This document shows positions 35,913 to 44,800 of a DNA stretch of 47,542 bases, piece by piece. The DNA comes from Duncaniella muris (GTDB lineage: Bacteria; Bacteroidota; Bacteroidia; Bacteroidales; Muribaculaceae). A model generated the notes under the pieces. The model had not been told where the DNA came from. It was given only the letters and a program-made list of their open reading frames with translations, and did no database searches. The position numbers and the translations under genes are program-made. The number at the start of each line of letters is the position of its first letter. Position 1 is the stretch's first letter. Location: assembly GCF_003024805.1 (NCBI RefSeq), contig NZ_PUEC01000028.1, positions 1 to 47,542 of the forward strand, written 5' to 3'.

Positions 35913-36659
35913 TCAGCCCAAAGTGCGCCTGGATATGAATTCTGCGAAAGTGTCTTTGTAGCTTTCGGATACCGGGATCTGTGTGCGCCCGAAAATGATG
36001 CGGTTGCGCTCAATTACTTTGATCCTGGATAGATTTACAATGTATGACCGGTGGACACGCATGAATAAGTCGGAAGGCAGCGTCTGTTCGAGCGCTTTCA
36101 TACTCAGGAGTGTCATTATGGATTTCTCTGATCCTTCGACGTAGATTTTGACGTAGTCTTTCAGGCCTTCGATATAGAGGATGTCGGCGATGCGGACCTG
36201 CACCAGCTTGTATTCGCTTTTGACGATTATATATTCTCCTGCCTTTTCCGGTGAAGAGACCTGCGATTGCAGTTTTGAGGAATCGGACTGGTGTTTCATC
36301 TCGTACCAGGCAAGGGCGCGCCTTGCGGCTGCAAGAAATTCCTCGTAGCTGACCGGTTTGAGCAGATAGTCGAGTGCGTTGACCCGGAAACCTTCAACCG
36401 CGTAGTCTGAATATGCCGTAGTAAATATGATGCGGGTGTCGGCAGGGATGATCCGGGCAAATTCGATGCCGTTCAGCTGGGGTATCTGTATGTCGAGAAA
36501 TACGATGTCGATATCGTTGTTGAGAATGGTGTAGATAGCGTCGCGAGGCGATGAAAATTCGCCGGCGATTTCAAGAAACGGTGTCTTTTCGATATATGAA
36601 CGGATGAGGCCTGATGCCAGGGGCTCGTCGTCGATCACGCAACAGCGAAGGGTCTGCAT
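35913..36659 (-). CDS. LytTR-family response regulator
   Basis: 248 aa. The receiver (about 5-120) has DDE near residue 10, phospho-acceptor D56 in IVFLDIQIPQLNG, and the switch stretch IIFTTAYSDYAVEGF with a late KPVS lysine. A linker with S/Q residues leads to a LytTR DNA-binding domain (about 145-245; IVKSEYKLVQV, DILYIEGLKDYVKIY, FMRVHRSYIVNL). It forms an operon with the sensor gene 33 bp upstream. The target genes are not evident here. Confidence 0.92.
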   Translation of the reverse strand: MQTLRCCVIDDEPLASGLIRSYIEKTPFLEIAGEFSSPRDAIYTILNNDIDIVFLDIQIPQLNGIEFARIIPADTRIIFTTAYSDYAVEGFRVNALDYLLKPVSYEEFLAAARRALAWYEMKHQSDSSKLQSQVSSPEKAGEYIIVKSEYKLVQVRIADILYIEGLKDYVKIYVEGSEKSIMTLLSMKALEQTLPSDLFMRVHRSYIVNLSRIKVIERNRIIFGRTQIPVSESYKDTFAEFISRRTLG

Positions 36660-36692
36660 AGGTCGGTGGTTTATTGAGATGGGAGACTGATT

Positions 36693-37781
36693 TTATTTGA
36701 GAGTTGACGGTATGCTCAGCCAGACCTGATAGAGGCCGTCGGCAGTAGTGACTTTCAGCTCGGCTGCCTGGCCGTAGATCAGGTGTAGCCGACGGCGAAG
36801 ATTGACCATGCCGATTCCTCCTGACGGGGTGGATGTGTTGTGCTCACGGTTTTTGTCTGATGGGATGTGTCCGTTGGATGTATGGCATTCTATGCGGTTG
36901 CCGTCAGCGCGGATGTGGATGGTCAGAGGTATTTCGGGTGTATGGATGCCGTGTTTGAATACGTTCTCAATGAGTGTGATGAACAGCAGGGGGGCAACTC
37001 GCATGTCCTGTCTGCCATTACTGTCGATGTCAAGCCTGACATCGAGTTTGATAGCGGAGTTAAGTCTGAGCCGCATGAGGCTGATATAGTTCGTGATAAA
37101 GTCAAATTCCTGCTTTATTGAGACTGAGGTGGGATTGTCATAAAGCACGAAACGCAGCAGCCTGCTCAGTTTGTGGACTGCTTCCTGGGCCTTTTCCGGG
37201 GAGATGGCTATGAGTGCGTAGATTGAGTTGAGTGTGTTGAATAGAAAGTGGGGGTTGAGCTGGCTTTTCAGGTTTTTCAGTTCCTCTTCATGCTGTGCGC
37301 TGATCAGGTCTCTCTGTTTGCGGTCAAGCATAAGCCATTTGTCGCCGAGACGCAGAGCGGTTGCGAGTCCGATGACGAGGATCACCATAACCAGGTCGCG
37401 CGACATGATGCTGACCCATTTTGCTATGTAGATTCCTTCTGACAGATGAAGATGTTTGGTCTTCGGTGCTTTTCCTCCGAGAAATTCACGGAAGCGCCAC
37501 ACCAGATAGATGAGGATCATGGCTACAATTATAAGCAGTAGGTTTGATGCCACGAACCTGACAACCCGATGAGGCTTGTCAAGCGACTTTTCAATGATCC
37601 AGTAATAATTTATGTAGAAAACAGCGATATACACAAGGGCTTTGGCATAGACCCATAGTCGCAATGGATGGGCCGGAGAGGAGAGTGAGGTCAGCACCTC
37701 CGGAAGTATGAACAGTATGGTTATGCAGAGCAGGTGAGTCAGGAATGTGGTGATGCGCTGCCGGGTAAGAATTTCACTCAT
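36693..37781 (-). CDS. LytS-like (His_kinase/HPK7) membrane sensor kinase
   Basis: 362 aa. About four hydrophobic helices lie in residues 10-145 (two near 12-62, one near 77-96, one near 128-145), without a large periplasmic domain. A His_kinase motif follows, LKSQLNPHFLFNTLNSIYAL, with phospho-acceptor H178. The ATPase end has LIENVFKHGI and GGIGMVNLRRRL. This is the short sensor type that partners LytTR regulators; its operon partner is next. On the minus strand ATTG, 19 nt and TAATTTTG upstream give a plausible promoter. Confidence 0.92.
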   Translation of the reverse strand: MSEILTRQRITTFLTHLLCITILFILPEVLTSLSSPAHPLRLWVYAKALVYIAVFYINYYWIIEKSLDKPHRVVRFVASNLLLIIVAMILIYLVWRFREFLGGKAPKTKHLHLSEGIYIAKWVSIMSRDLVMVILVIGLATALRLGDKWLMLDRKQRDLISAQHEEELKNLKSQLNPHFLFNTLNSIYALIAISPEKAQEAVHKLSRLLRFVLYDNPTSVSIKQEFDFITNYISLMRLRLNSAIKLDVRLDIDSNGRQDMRVAPLLFITLIENVFKHGIHTPEIPLTIHIRADGNRIECHTSNGHIPSDKNREHNTSTPSGGIGMVNLRRRLHLIYGQAAELKVTTADGLYQVWLSIPSTLK

Positions 37782-37815
37782 AGATCACAAAAATAATTAT
37801 TTTTGACCAAAGTGG

Positions 37816-37846
37816 CAAAATTATTGGACGTCACAGGATTTTCAAT
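37816..37846 (-). promoter_or_regulatory. Promoter of the LytS/LytTR operon
   Basis: On the minus strand ATTG (37846-37843), a 19-nt spacer and TAATTTTG (37823-37816). Transcription would start near 37809, about 28 nt before the ATG. The rest of 37847-38006 carries no gene. Confidence 0.6.
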
Positions 37847-38006
37847 CGACAAAAGTATCGTGAAAGCATCGTGATGACAAACCGGGTCATGAAGTCGCAG
37901 AGAGATGTGGTGATAAGGTGATTTAGAGTAACTGTTCAGCGAATCGAACACCCCTCTTATTGTGGAGCGGGGTCTGAGTGAATCGTATAAGCTGCCCCGG
38001 AAATGA

Positions 38007-38041
38007 TGAACGGGTGCCGACATTCGGTCAGCACCCGTTCA
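38007..38041 (-). terminator. Terminator of the rplM-rpsI-rpsB-tsf operon
   Basis: TGAACGGGTGC (38007-38017) and GCACCCGTTCA (38031-38041) form a perfect 11-bp stem, about 40 nt past the tsf stop. Confidence 0.8.
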
Positions 38042-38080
38042 CGGAGTATTGCGTTGTTATGACTTTCTTGGCCGGGAGGA

Positions 38081-39073
38081 TTAGTCCTGGTTGAGGTTTA
38101 CGCGCTTGAACGCAACAGCGACAAGGCCTTTGCGGGTCTGTTCGAGGAACTGACCTACAGAAAGCTTGCTGTCCTGAACATATTCCTGTTCCATGAGGCA
38201 GCTTTCTTTGAAGAACTTGTTGAGACGACCGTTGGCGATGTTCTGGATCATGGCCTCAGGGAGGTTGGCAGCTTTTGCTTCAGCTGTTTCTTTCATGATC
38301 TGACGAGCCTTGGTTGCATCTTCTTCAGTGATCCAGCCCTTGGTGATGTTGGATTCGATGTGGTCTTCAGAGTCGAAGTGGTTGGGGTTGAGACCAGCTT
38401 TCTTGAGAGCGGCTTCAACGGCCTTCTTGATCTGTTCCTGCTTGGTCTTTTCAACGGCGACGGCGATTTCCTGGTCGATAGTGGCCTGGGGAACGTCTTC
38501 GCGGCTGCAGGCAACGGGGTTCATAGATGCGATCTGCATGCAGATTTCGCGGCCTACCTGGGCGTCAACGTCGGGGAGGTTGAAGCCTACGATAGCGGCG
38601 AGCTTGTTGTTGAAGTGGTTGTAAGCTGCGGTAGTGGGAGCTTCAACTACTTCATAAGCGCCGATTTCGGTCTTTTCGCCGGTTTTGCCTGACTCTTCGG
38701 TCACGAGGTCGGCGACAGTGATGCCGTCAACGGTGATGGCCTTGAGTTCGTCGACAGTCTTGCAGCGGTTTTCAACTGCGATGTCGAGGAGTTTTTTGGC
38801 GAGAGAAACGAAGCCTTCGTTCTTGGCAACGAAGTCAGTCTCGCAGTTGAGGGCGAGGATAGCAGCGAAGTTTCCTTCGTTCTTTGAGAGAACGCATCCT
38901 TCTGCGGCGTTGCGGTCTTCACGCTTTGCTGCTACAGCCTGACCTTTCTTGCGGAGGATCTCAACGGCTGCTTCGATGTCGCCGTCAGTTTCGGCGAGGG
39001 CCTTTTTGCAGTCCATCAAACCGGCGCTTGTGAGGTGGCGCAGTTTGGTGATTTCTGCCATTGTAACTGCCAT
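38081..39073 (-). CDS. tsf: Elongation factor Ts
   Basis: 330 aa. Exchanges GDP for GTP on EF-Tu. The N-terminal UBA-like domain reads ITKLRHLTSAGLMDCKKALAE, and the core motif TDFVAKN is present (CETDFVAKNEGF). The start at 39073 (MAVTMAEITK) is chosen; the upstream ATG at 39145 adds 24 residues overlapping rpsB and unlike the family. It is the last gene of the ribosomal operon, 43 bp after rpsB, followed by a good terminator. Confidence 0.96.
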   Translation of the reverse strand: MAVTMAEITKLRHLTSAGLMDCKKALAETDGDIEAAVEILRKKGQAVAAKREDRNAAEGCVLSKNEGNFAAILALNCETDFVAKNEGFVSLAKKLLDIAVENRCKTVDELKAITVDGITVADLVTEESGKTGEKTEIGAYEVVEAPTTAAYNHFNNKLAAIVGFNLPDVDAQVGREICMQIASMNPVACSREDVPQATIDQEIAVAVEKTKQEQIKKAVEAALKKAGLNPNHFDSEDHIESNITKGWITEEDATKARQIMKETAEAKAANLPEAMIQNIANGRLNKFFKESCLMEQEYVQDSKLSVGQFLEQTRKGLVAVAFKRVNLNQD

Positions 39074-39116
39074 AGTATAGTGTGAGTTTAGAATGTTTGT
39101 GAAAAGAGTGGATTGA

Positions 39117-39947
39117 TTATTCGGCTGCTTCGGCAACTTCGGCAACTTCAGTTTCAGCTACTTCAGCTTCGCCTTCGCCCTTGCGGCTCACGCGGCGACG
39201 TTCGCGGCGGGGAGCTGCGTCAGAGTTTTCAGCAGATGCTTTTTCGTCAGCCTTCTCTACTTTGCGTTCCTCAAGACCTTCGCTGATTGATTCGCATACG
39301 GTTGAGAGGATGAGGTCGATAGACTTTGATGCGTCATCGTTTGCGGGGATAACGAAGTCTACGTTTGAAGGATCGGAGTTGGTGTCGACGATAGCGAAAA
39401 CGGGAATACCGAGACGGTTTGCTTCGGCAACGGCGATGTGCTCCTTGCAAACGTCAACTACGAACAGAGCCGAGGGAAGACGGTTGAGGTCAGCGATTGA
39501 GCCAAGGTTCTTTTCGAGTTTGGCGCGCTGACGGGTGATCTGGAGTTTTTCGCGCTTCGAGAGGTTGTCGAAAGTGCCGTCTTTTGTCATCTTGTCGATG
39601 GCGGTCATTTTCTTCACGGCCTTGCGGATGGTCGGGAAGTTGGTGAGCATACCGCCGGGCCAGCGTTCGATGACGTAGGGCATGTTGACGCTCTGAGCCT
39701 TGTCGGCGATGATTTCCTTGGCCTGCTTTTTGGTAGCTACGAAGAGGATCTTCTTGCCGCCCTTGGCGATGTTGCGGAGAGCTGCAGCAGCTTCTTCAAG
39801 TTTGGCCTGGGTCTTATAGAGGTCTATGATGTGGATACCGTTGCGCTCCATGAAGATGTAGGGCGCCATTGCAGGATTCCATTTTCTTTTCATGTGGCCA
39901 AAATGGCAACCTGCTTCGAGGAGTTGGTCAAAATTGGGTGTTGACAT
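39117..39947 (-). CDS. rpsB: 30S ribosomal protein S2
   Basis: 276 aa. Starts MSTPNFDQLLEAGCHFGHMKRKWNP; GIPVFAIVDTNSDP and RWPGGMLTNF are S2 signatures. Residues from about 230 form a charged, Ala/Glu-rich extension (RRERRRVSRKGEGEAEVAE), longer than E. coli S2 (241 aa) but usual for this phylum. It lies in rplM-rpsI-rpsB-tsf, with 114 bp between rpsI and rpsB. Confidence 0.97.
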   Translation of the reverse strand: MSTPNFDQLLEAGCHFGHMKRKWNPAMAPYIFMERNGIHIIDLYKTQAKLEEAAAALRNIAKGGKKILFVATKKQAKEIIADKAQSVNMPYVIERWPGGMLTNFPTIRKAVKKMTAIDKMTKDGTFDNLSKREKLQITRQRAKLEKNLGSIADLNRLPSALFVVDVCKEHIAVAEANRLGIPVFAIVDTNSDPSNVDFVIPANDDASKSIDLILSTVCESISEGLEERKVEKADEKASAENSDAAPRRERRRVSRKGEGEAEVAETEVAEVAEAAE

Positions 39948-40061
39948 GATTTGTTGTTGGGTTGTTTACGTTCTTTTGACAAATTACAACCGGAGAGTAG
40001 GGAACGTGTCCATCTCAGCGGTTTAGATACTAAACACTTGAGGAGAGTCTGAAATTGAATA

Positions 40062-40448
40062 TTAACGCTTGGAGAACTGGAAGCGCTTGCGGGCTTTGGG
40101 ACGACCGGGCTTCTTGCGTTCAACAACGCGCGGGTCGCGGGTCATGAAGCCTTCTACGCGGAGTGTGTGCTTGTCTTCGGGGTTGATCTTGACGAGAGCG
40201 CGGGCAATAGCGAGACGGAGTGCTTCAGCCTGGCCTTTGTAACCGCCGCCGTTGAGGTTGACCTTGATGTCATACTTTTCAACAACGTCAAGTGTTGACA
40301 GAGGCTGTTTGACGATGTACTGAAGGATGGAAGAGGGGAAGTACACATCGAGGGCGCGTTTGTTGATGGTGATTTGACCGTTTCCTTCTTTAACGATCAC
40401 GCGAGCTACGGCTGCTTTACGGCGGCCAACTGCATTAACTGATTCCAT
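40062..40448 (-). CDS. rpsI: 30S ribosomal protein S9
   Basis: 128 aa. Begins MESVNAVGRRKAAVARVIV and ends with the conserved basic tail RKRFQFSKR, which reaches the P-site tRNA anticodon. It follows rplM by 7 bp. Confidence 0.97.
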   Translation of the reverse strand: MESVNAVGRRKAAVARVIVKEGNGQITINKRALDVYFPSSILQYIVKQPLSTLDVVEKYDIKVNLNGGGYKGQAEALRLAIARALVKINPEDKHTLRVEGFMTRDPRVVERKKPGRPKARKRFQFSKR

Positions 40449-40455
40449 TCTTCAA

Positions 40456-40935
40456 TTATTTAATTTTGTTGATGTCGATAACTACGGGATTCTGTGCTTC
40501 GTGGGGGTGGTTGGGACCATTGTAAACGTGCATGTTTTCAATGATGGCACGGCCCATGCGGTTTTTGGGGAGCATACCTTTCATCACTTTGGTGAAGAGG
40601 GGATGGTAGCCGGGTTTGATGTGCTTGTTCAGAGACTTCTTCATCATGATTTCGGGAGTAGCCGTGCGCTGTCCGCCGGGATAGCCGGTGTATGAGAGGT
40701 ATTCACGGTCAGTCCATTTCTTGCCGGTGAGGCGAACCTTGTCGGCGTTGATGATGATGACGTTGTCGCCACACTCGATGTTGGGAGAGTAGCTGGGTTT
40801 GTTTTTGCCACGGAGAATGAGGGCAACTTTTGCACAAAGACGGCCGAGCACTTGGTCGGTAGCGTCAACAACGACCCAGTTGCGTTCAACGTTTGCTGCG
40901 TTGGGGGTAAGGGTCTTATAACTTAAAGTATCCAC
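40456..40935 (-). CDS. rplM: 50S ribosomal protein L13
   Basis: 159 aa. Signatures: WVVVDATDQVLGRLCAKVALILRGKNKPSYSPN, the GYPGG loop and KGMLPKNRMGR. It is the first gene of the operon, with a structured leader upstream that may allow feedback by L13. Confidence 0.97.
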   Translation of the reverse strand: MDTLSYKTLTPNAANVERNWVVVDATDQVLGRLCAKVALILRGKNKPSYSPNIECGDNVIIINADKVRLTGKKWTDREYLSYTGYPGGQRTATPEIMMKKSLNKHIKPGYHPLFTKVMKGMLPKNRMGRAIIENMHVYNGPNHPHEAQNPVVIDINKIK

Positions 40936-41076
40936 GTTAAATGTTTAATTAATAGATAGTTACTTTTTGACTGCATCAGGGCTTCGCTTGGCCAAAAGCT
41001 TGGTCCTGAAACTGTCTGGTTTATTAATTGGACATAATCGGTGTGCAAAGGTAGTGATTTTGTGTGGATTGACAAT
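40936..41076 (-). promoter_or_regulatory. rplM promoter and leader, possible L13-type ribosomal leader
   Basis: On the minus strand ATTG (41076-41073), 19 nt and TACCTTTG (41053-41046) form the promoter, with start near 41039. The leader of about 104 nt contains CAGGACCAAGC/AAGCGAAGCCCTG, a stem with internal repeats of CCAAGC, about 40-70 nt before the ATG. L13 leaders are known from Bacteroidia; I cannot confirm the motif by eye. 41077-41249 carries nothing recognisable. Confidence 0.45.
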
Positions 41077-41249
41077 CGGGGTTTATGTTTTTTTAACAAA
41101 CGCTTTGTTCTATAGACGACTGATTCTATATTGTGGGGTGTGCCCGACGGGCGATGATAATATAGCGTAAATCGGGTTGATTTTATTTCATATTATTATA
41201 ATGTGTTATTCCGCCGGTCTGTCCGGTGGAAAATTTGCCTGCAAAATGG

Positions 41250-41281
41250 TTTGGAGGGAATTATAATTTAAGTTAAATTTG
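41250..41281 (+). promoter_or_regulatory. Promoter of the YitT gene
   Basis: TTTG (41250-41253), a 20-nt spacer and TAAATTTG (41274-41281). Transcription would start near 41288, about 16 nt before the ATG. Confidence 0.7.
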
Positions 41282-41303
41282 CGCTGTTATAATTCTATTG
41301 ACA

Positions 41304-42239
41304 ATGACTTTTTCAAAAACGAAACTCTGGATGTCGAGCCGTGATTATATCATGATCACGCTTGCCGCTTTGATTTATGGTTTTGGCTTCTCGGCTTTTA
41401 TTCTTCCGGAGAAGGTTGTGATAGGTGGTGTCACCGGTCTTGGTACGATTGTCTATTTTCTTACCGGGAATCCTTATCTGATCGGTATCACACAGTATGC
41501 CATAAACATAGTGCTGCTTGTGATTGCCTGGAAGGTTGTCGGCCGGGCCTTTGTCTATAAGACTCTTTACGGTGCTACTGCGATTTCGCTGGTGGTCACT
41601 CTTATGCCTCCGCTATTCTCGGGTGCATTGGTGCCGGGCCAGCCGTTTATGAATGTGTGTATCGGTTCGGTTCTGTCGGGCATAGCCCTTGGTATTGTTT
41701 TCACTCATAACGGCAGTACGGGTGGAACGGATATCGTTGCGGCTATTGTGGCGAAAAAGACTAATGTGACTGTGGGCCGTACTATGCTTTATGTCGATTT
41801 TGCGATCATTTCTTCAAGCTATCTGTTTTTCCATGATATAACAAGGGTGGTCTACGGCTTTATTGTGCTGTTTATTCTGACCTACATGCTGGATCTGATT
41901 ATAAACTCAAACCGTCAGGCGGTTCAGTTTATCATTGTTTCCAAGCACTGGGAGCGGATTGCAAATGCTATAAACAAGTATCCGCGACGCGGTGTGACTG
42001 TGCTTGACGGTATGGGCTGGTATTCAAAGCAGCCGGTCAAACTCTTGCTGGTGGTGTGCCGCAAAATGGAGGCTGTGACAGTGTTTCGTGTGGTCAAGGA
42101 TCTTGATCCGAATGCTTTCATTACCCAGGCTAATGTAAACGGTGCTTACGGCGAGGGGTTTGATCAGCTGAAATTTCGGCCTGATCATGAGCTGAGCCGT
42201 AAGCTTGAGGCTGACAAGAGCTGCGGGACGCCGGAATAG
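41304..42239 (+). CDS. YitT family membrane protein with DUF2179 domain
   Basis: 311 aa. Five or six hydrophobic helices occupy residues about 15-205, with family motifs FILPEKVVIGGVTGLGTI and THNGSTGGTDIVAAI. The C-terminal cytoplasmic DUF2179 domain (about 215-290) includes GVTVLDGMGWYSKQPVKLLLVV and DPNAFITQANVNGAYGEGF. The family's substrate is not established. ATG 41304 is preferred over TTG 41298. It is a single gene ending at a long bidirectional terminator. Confidence 0.9.
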   Translation: MTFSKTKLWMSSRDYIMITLAALIYGFGFSAFILPEKVVIGGVTGLGTIVYFLTGNPYLIGITQYAINIVLLVIAWKVVGRAFVYKTLYGATAISLVVTLMPPLFSGALVPGQPFMNVCIGSVLSGIALGIVFTHNGSTGGTDIVAAIVAKKTNVTVGRTMLYVDFAIISSSYLFFHDITRVVYGFIVLFILTYMLDLIINSNRQAVQFIIVSKHWERIANAINKYPRRGVTVLDGMGWYSKQPVKLLLVVCRKMEAVTVFRVVKDLDPNAFITQANVNGAYGEGFDQLKFRPDHELSRKLEADKSCGTPE

Positions 42240-42400
42240 ATAGCAAAGCATTACTGCCGCGGTATTGGCTATTTGCGGTAGTAGTAACAAATGTTGGTAT
42301 AACTTTATCTTGGTCTGATTATATTTGTTTATGGATATTTGGATTGTCTATGATTCACTTATTTTTTTGAGTATTTTCTGACCGGTGATGGTATGACGGT

Positions 42401-42453
42401 ATAAAACCACAGCGGCGTAATCTCGGTTGATGATTACGCCGCTGTGGTTTTAT
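42401..42453. terminator. Bidirectional terminator with a perfect 22-bp stem
   Basis: The arms are 42401-42422 and 42432-42453, ending in ATAAAACC and GGTTTTAT, so a T-run is present in both directions. The 9-nt loop is TCGGTTGAT. It separates convergent yitT and the palmitoyltransferase gene; 42240-42400 is otherwise empty. Confidence 0.9.
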
Positions 42454-42473
42454 GTGTTGCGCTTATCGCTTTT

Positions 42474-43661
42474 TTACGGAAGCAGGTTGTATTTGCGGAA
42501 TATTTTTGTTATTGTTTCGAGTGCGCGGTCCACCTGCTCCATTGTGTGTGTGGCCATCAGTGAGAAGCGGATGAGTGTGTCGGTGGGGGCTACGGCAGGC
42601 GAAACTACCGGATTGACGAAGATTCCTTCTTCAAGAAGATCGCGTGTGATGGCGAATGTCTTGAAGTCATCGCGGATGAAGAGCGGAATGATGGGGGTCG
42701 ATGTGTTGCCGATCTCGAATCCCATGTTGCGGAATCCGTCAAGCGCATGGTTTGTGAGTTTCCAGAGGTTTTCCTGGCGTTCGGGCTCGGCTTTCATTAT
42801 CTCCAGAGCTTTGAGGGCTGCGGCGGTAGATGCCGGGGTGATGCTGGCGGTGAAGATGTAGGAGCGTGAATGGTGGCGCAGGAAGTTGGTGATCTCCTTG
42901 TTTGTGGCTATGAAGCCGCCGAGTGATGCGAATGACTTGGAGAATGTGCCCATGATGAGATCTACGTCATCGGCCACTCCGTAGTGGTGGCATACTCCGC
43001 GGCCGCCTTCGCCGAACACGCCGATGCCGTGGGCTTCGTCCATCATGACGCTGGCGTTGTATTTCTTCGCAAGTTTTACGATTTCGCGCACATTTGCCAC
43101 ATCGCCTTCCATTGAGAAGACGCTGTCGCTGACGATGAGTTTGACCTTGTCGGGGTCACATCGCTGGAGCTGCTTTTCGAGCGACTCCATGTCGTTGTGC
43201 TTGTATTTGAACTGCTGGCTGAATGACAGGCGGCGTCCTTCTATGATCGAGGCATGGTCCTGTTCGTCCCACAGGATGTAGTCTTCGCGTCCGGTAAGGG
43301 CTGAGACTACTCCGAGGTTTACTTCGAATCCGGTTGAGTAGACCATTACGTCTTCTTTGCCTATATATTCAGCAAGAGCTGCTTCGAGCTGCTTGTGGAG
43401 ATCCAGGGTTCCGTTTAGAAACGGAGATCCGGCGCATCCCGTGCCGTATTTGCGGGTGGCTTCGATGGCTGCTTCTTTGATGCGGGGGTCATTGACGAGA
43501 CCGGTGTAGCAGTTTGATCCGAACATCAATACTTTCTTGCCGTCAATGATTACCTCAGGATCCTGTTCGCTCGAAATGGCGCGGAAGTAGGGGTAAACCC
43601 CGGCGGCTTTTGCTTCCTGAGGAGCTGTGTATCTGGATAGTTTTTGTTGTAGTAAGTTCAT
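42474..43661 (-). CDS. spt: Serine palmitoyltransferase (alpha-oxoamine synthase family)
   Basis: 395 aa. PLP enzyme condensing L-serine with an acyl-CoA to 3-ketosphinganine, the first step of sphingolipid synthesis. PLP lysine K242 is in GTFSKSFASLGG. The cofactor-stacking His is H137 (DHAS), and DEAH carries D208 and H211. RSYIFTASITPAS matches the SPT subgroup better than KBL or BioF. The stretch GCAGSPFLNGT has Pro where related enzymes usually have Arg. Annotation pipelines often call such genes 2-amino-3-ketobutyrate CoA ligase; without thr dehydrogenase or bio genes nearby, SPT is favoured. TACCTTTG on the minus strand (43731-43724) is the likely -7 element. It is divergent from a lipid acyltransferase gene. 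Confidence 0.82.
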   Translation of the reverse strand: MNLLQQKLSRYTAPQEAKAAGVYPYFRAISSEQDPEVIIDGKKVLMFGSNCYTGLVNDPRIKEAAIEATRKYGTGCAGSPFLNGTLDLHKQLEAALAEYIGKEDVMVYSTGFEVNLGVVSALTGREDYILWDEQDHASIIEGRRLSFSQQFKYKHNDMESLEKQLQRCDPDKVKLIVSDSVFSMEGDVANVREIVKLAKKYNASVMMDEAHGIGVFGEGGRGVCHHYGVADDVDLIMGTFSKSFASLGGFIATNKEITNFLRHHSRSYIFTASITPASTAAALKALEIMKAEPERQENLWKLTNHALDGFRNMGFEIGNTSTPIIPLFIRDDFKTFAITRDLLEEGIFVNPVVSPAVAPTDTLIRFSLMATHTMEQVDRALETITKIFRKYNLLP

Positions 43662-43723
43662 AAAATAGTAAGAAAACGCTTATGCCGCGATTGTGAATAT
43701 TTTCTTGGTCTTTTTGCAGTGTG

Positions 43724-43878
43724 CAAAGGTAGAAAAATTTTCACACTTTTATACAATTGGCGATTGCTTTTGGGTGTTAATTTTGCTAAACGAGGCTTCT
43801 CGATGGCTATTTTTCTTGTGTTTTTGGTGCTTATAGGTAACAATGTGTCGGGTTTTACCTATATTTTTCTTAATTTTG
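43724..43878. promoter_or_regulatory. Divergent promoters for spt and the acyltransferase
   Basis: Minus strand: TACCTTTG (43731-43724). Plus strand: TAATTTTG (43871-43878), with start near 43885, 18 nt before the acyltransferase ATG. Neither has an ideal -33 TTTG. Nothing else is seen in the 240-bp gap. Confidence 0.5.
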
Positions 43879-43902
43879 CACTTGCTCTAAACTTGAACTA
43901 TA

Positions 43903-44751
43903 ATGGAACAAACTCAAAATAAGGAAATCAAACGCACGGTTCTTGATTATGATGACATTGTCGGTATGGCTCCTTTTCTGAAGGGGAAGAGGCGTCTGGT
44001 CGGCTGGTTGATGAAGCTGCTCTCTGTCGATAAGGTCAACTGGATTCACAGTCATAACTTCGACACTCCGGGGCCGCAGTTCTGCCGCGGTCTGCTTGAA
44101 GATCTCAATATAAAGCTGCGTATCGACAATGAAAAGGTGCTCGATAATCTGCCTGAAGGAGCATTCATAACCATAAGCAATCATCCGTTCGGCGCGCTTG
44201 ACGGAATCACGCTTATTGATATAATCGGTCGTCGCCGCCCGAAATTCAAGGTAATGGTGAATATGATCCTGAATTATATCGTGGCGATGCGTCCCAATTT
44301 TATTGCGGTCGACCAGACGGCGAGCGATGATCCGGCCAAGAAGGCAGTGTCGATGAAGGGTATAAAAGAGGCGATAATGCAGGTGCGCAGGGGGGAGCCG
44401 ATCGGGTTCTTTCCGGCGGGAGCTGTTGGCAATTATAACAAGCATCTTAAGTTTGAGGATCGCGAGTGGCGCGAGTCGATCATCCGTCTTATCCAGCAGC
44501 TGAAGGTGCCGGTGATTCCGATTTTCTTTCATGGTTACAATAGCTGGTGGTTCCGTTTCCTTGGTATAGTCTCATGGCAGATCCGCACTCTGAGATTGCC
44601 GGCCGAGGTGTTCCGCAGGAAAAACAGCACGATCCATATCTCGGTCGGAGATCCGATTACACCCGAAGAAATCGAAGCTCATTCAGGTTCGATAAAGGAG
44701 CTTGGGGATTTCTTGCGTGAGAAAACCTATTGCCTGCAGTCAATCAAATGA
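43903..44751 (+). CDS. Lysophospholipid acyltransferase family protein
   Basis: 282 aa. PlsC-like fold. The acyltransferase box is SNHPFGALDGI, with H and D separated by five residues instead of the usual four; this variant resembles the NHPLGGLDG box of the OlsF/'hemolysin' acyltransferases of Bacteroidetes lipid synthesis. Later boxes are GFFPAGAVG (block III-like) and VIPIFFHGYNS (block IV-like). No long TM helix is obvious, so it probably sits peripherally on the inner membrane. It may act in glycine/ornithine-type aminolipid or phospholipid synthesis. It is divergent from spt and 49 bp ahead of a sigma-54 activator. Confidence 0.82.
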   Translation: MEQTQNKEIKRTVLDYDDIVGMAPFLKGKRRLVGWLMKLLSVDKVNWIHSHNFDTPGPQFCRGLLEDLNIKLRIDNEKVLDNLPEGAFITISNHPFGALDGITLIDIIGRRRPKFKVMVNMILNYIVAMRPNFIAVDQTASDDPAKKAVSMKGIKEAIMQVRRGEPIGFFPAGAVGNYNKHLKFEDREWRESIIRLIQQLKVPVIPIFFHGYNSWWFRFLGIVSWQIRTLRLPAEVFRRKNSTIHISVGDPITPEEIEAHSGSIKELGDFLREKTYCLQSIK

Positions 44752-44800
44752 TGACTGGCTTTGCCTCTGATTGTATCGTCTAATTTTTGAAGAGTTACTT

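Noticed and set aside
39074-39145. 24-residue N-terminal extension of EF-Ts
   Set aside because: It overlaps the rpsB 3' end and the intergenic gap; the family start is MAVTMAEITK.
42474-43661. 2-amino-3-ketobutyrate CoA ligase or BioF
   Set aside because: The RSYIFTASITPAS region and overall sequence fit serine palmitoyltransferase better, and no threonine dehydrogenase or biotin genes are adjacent.
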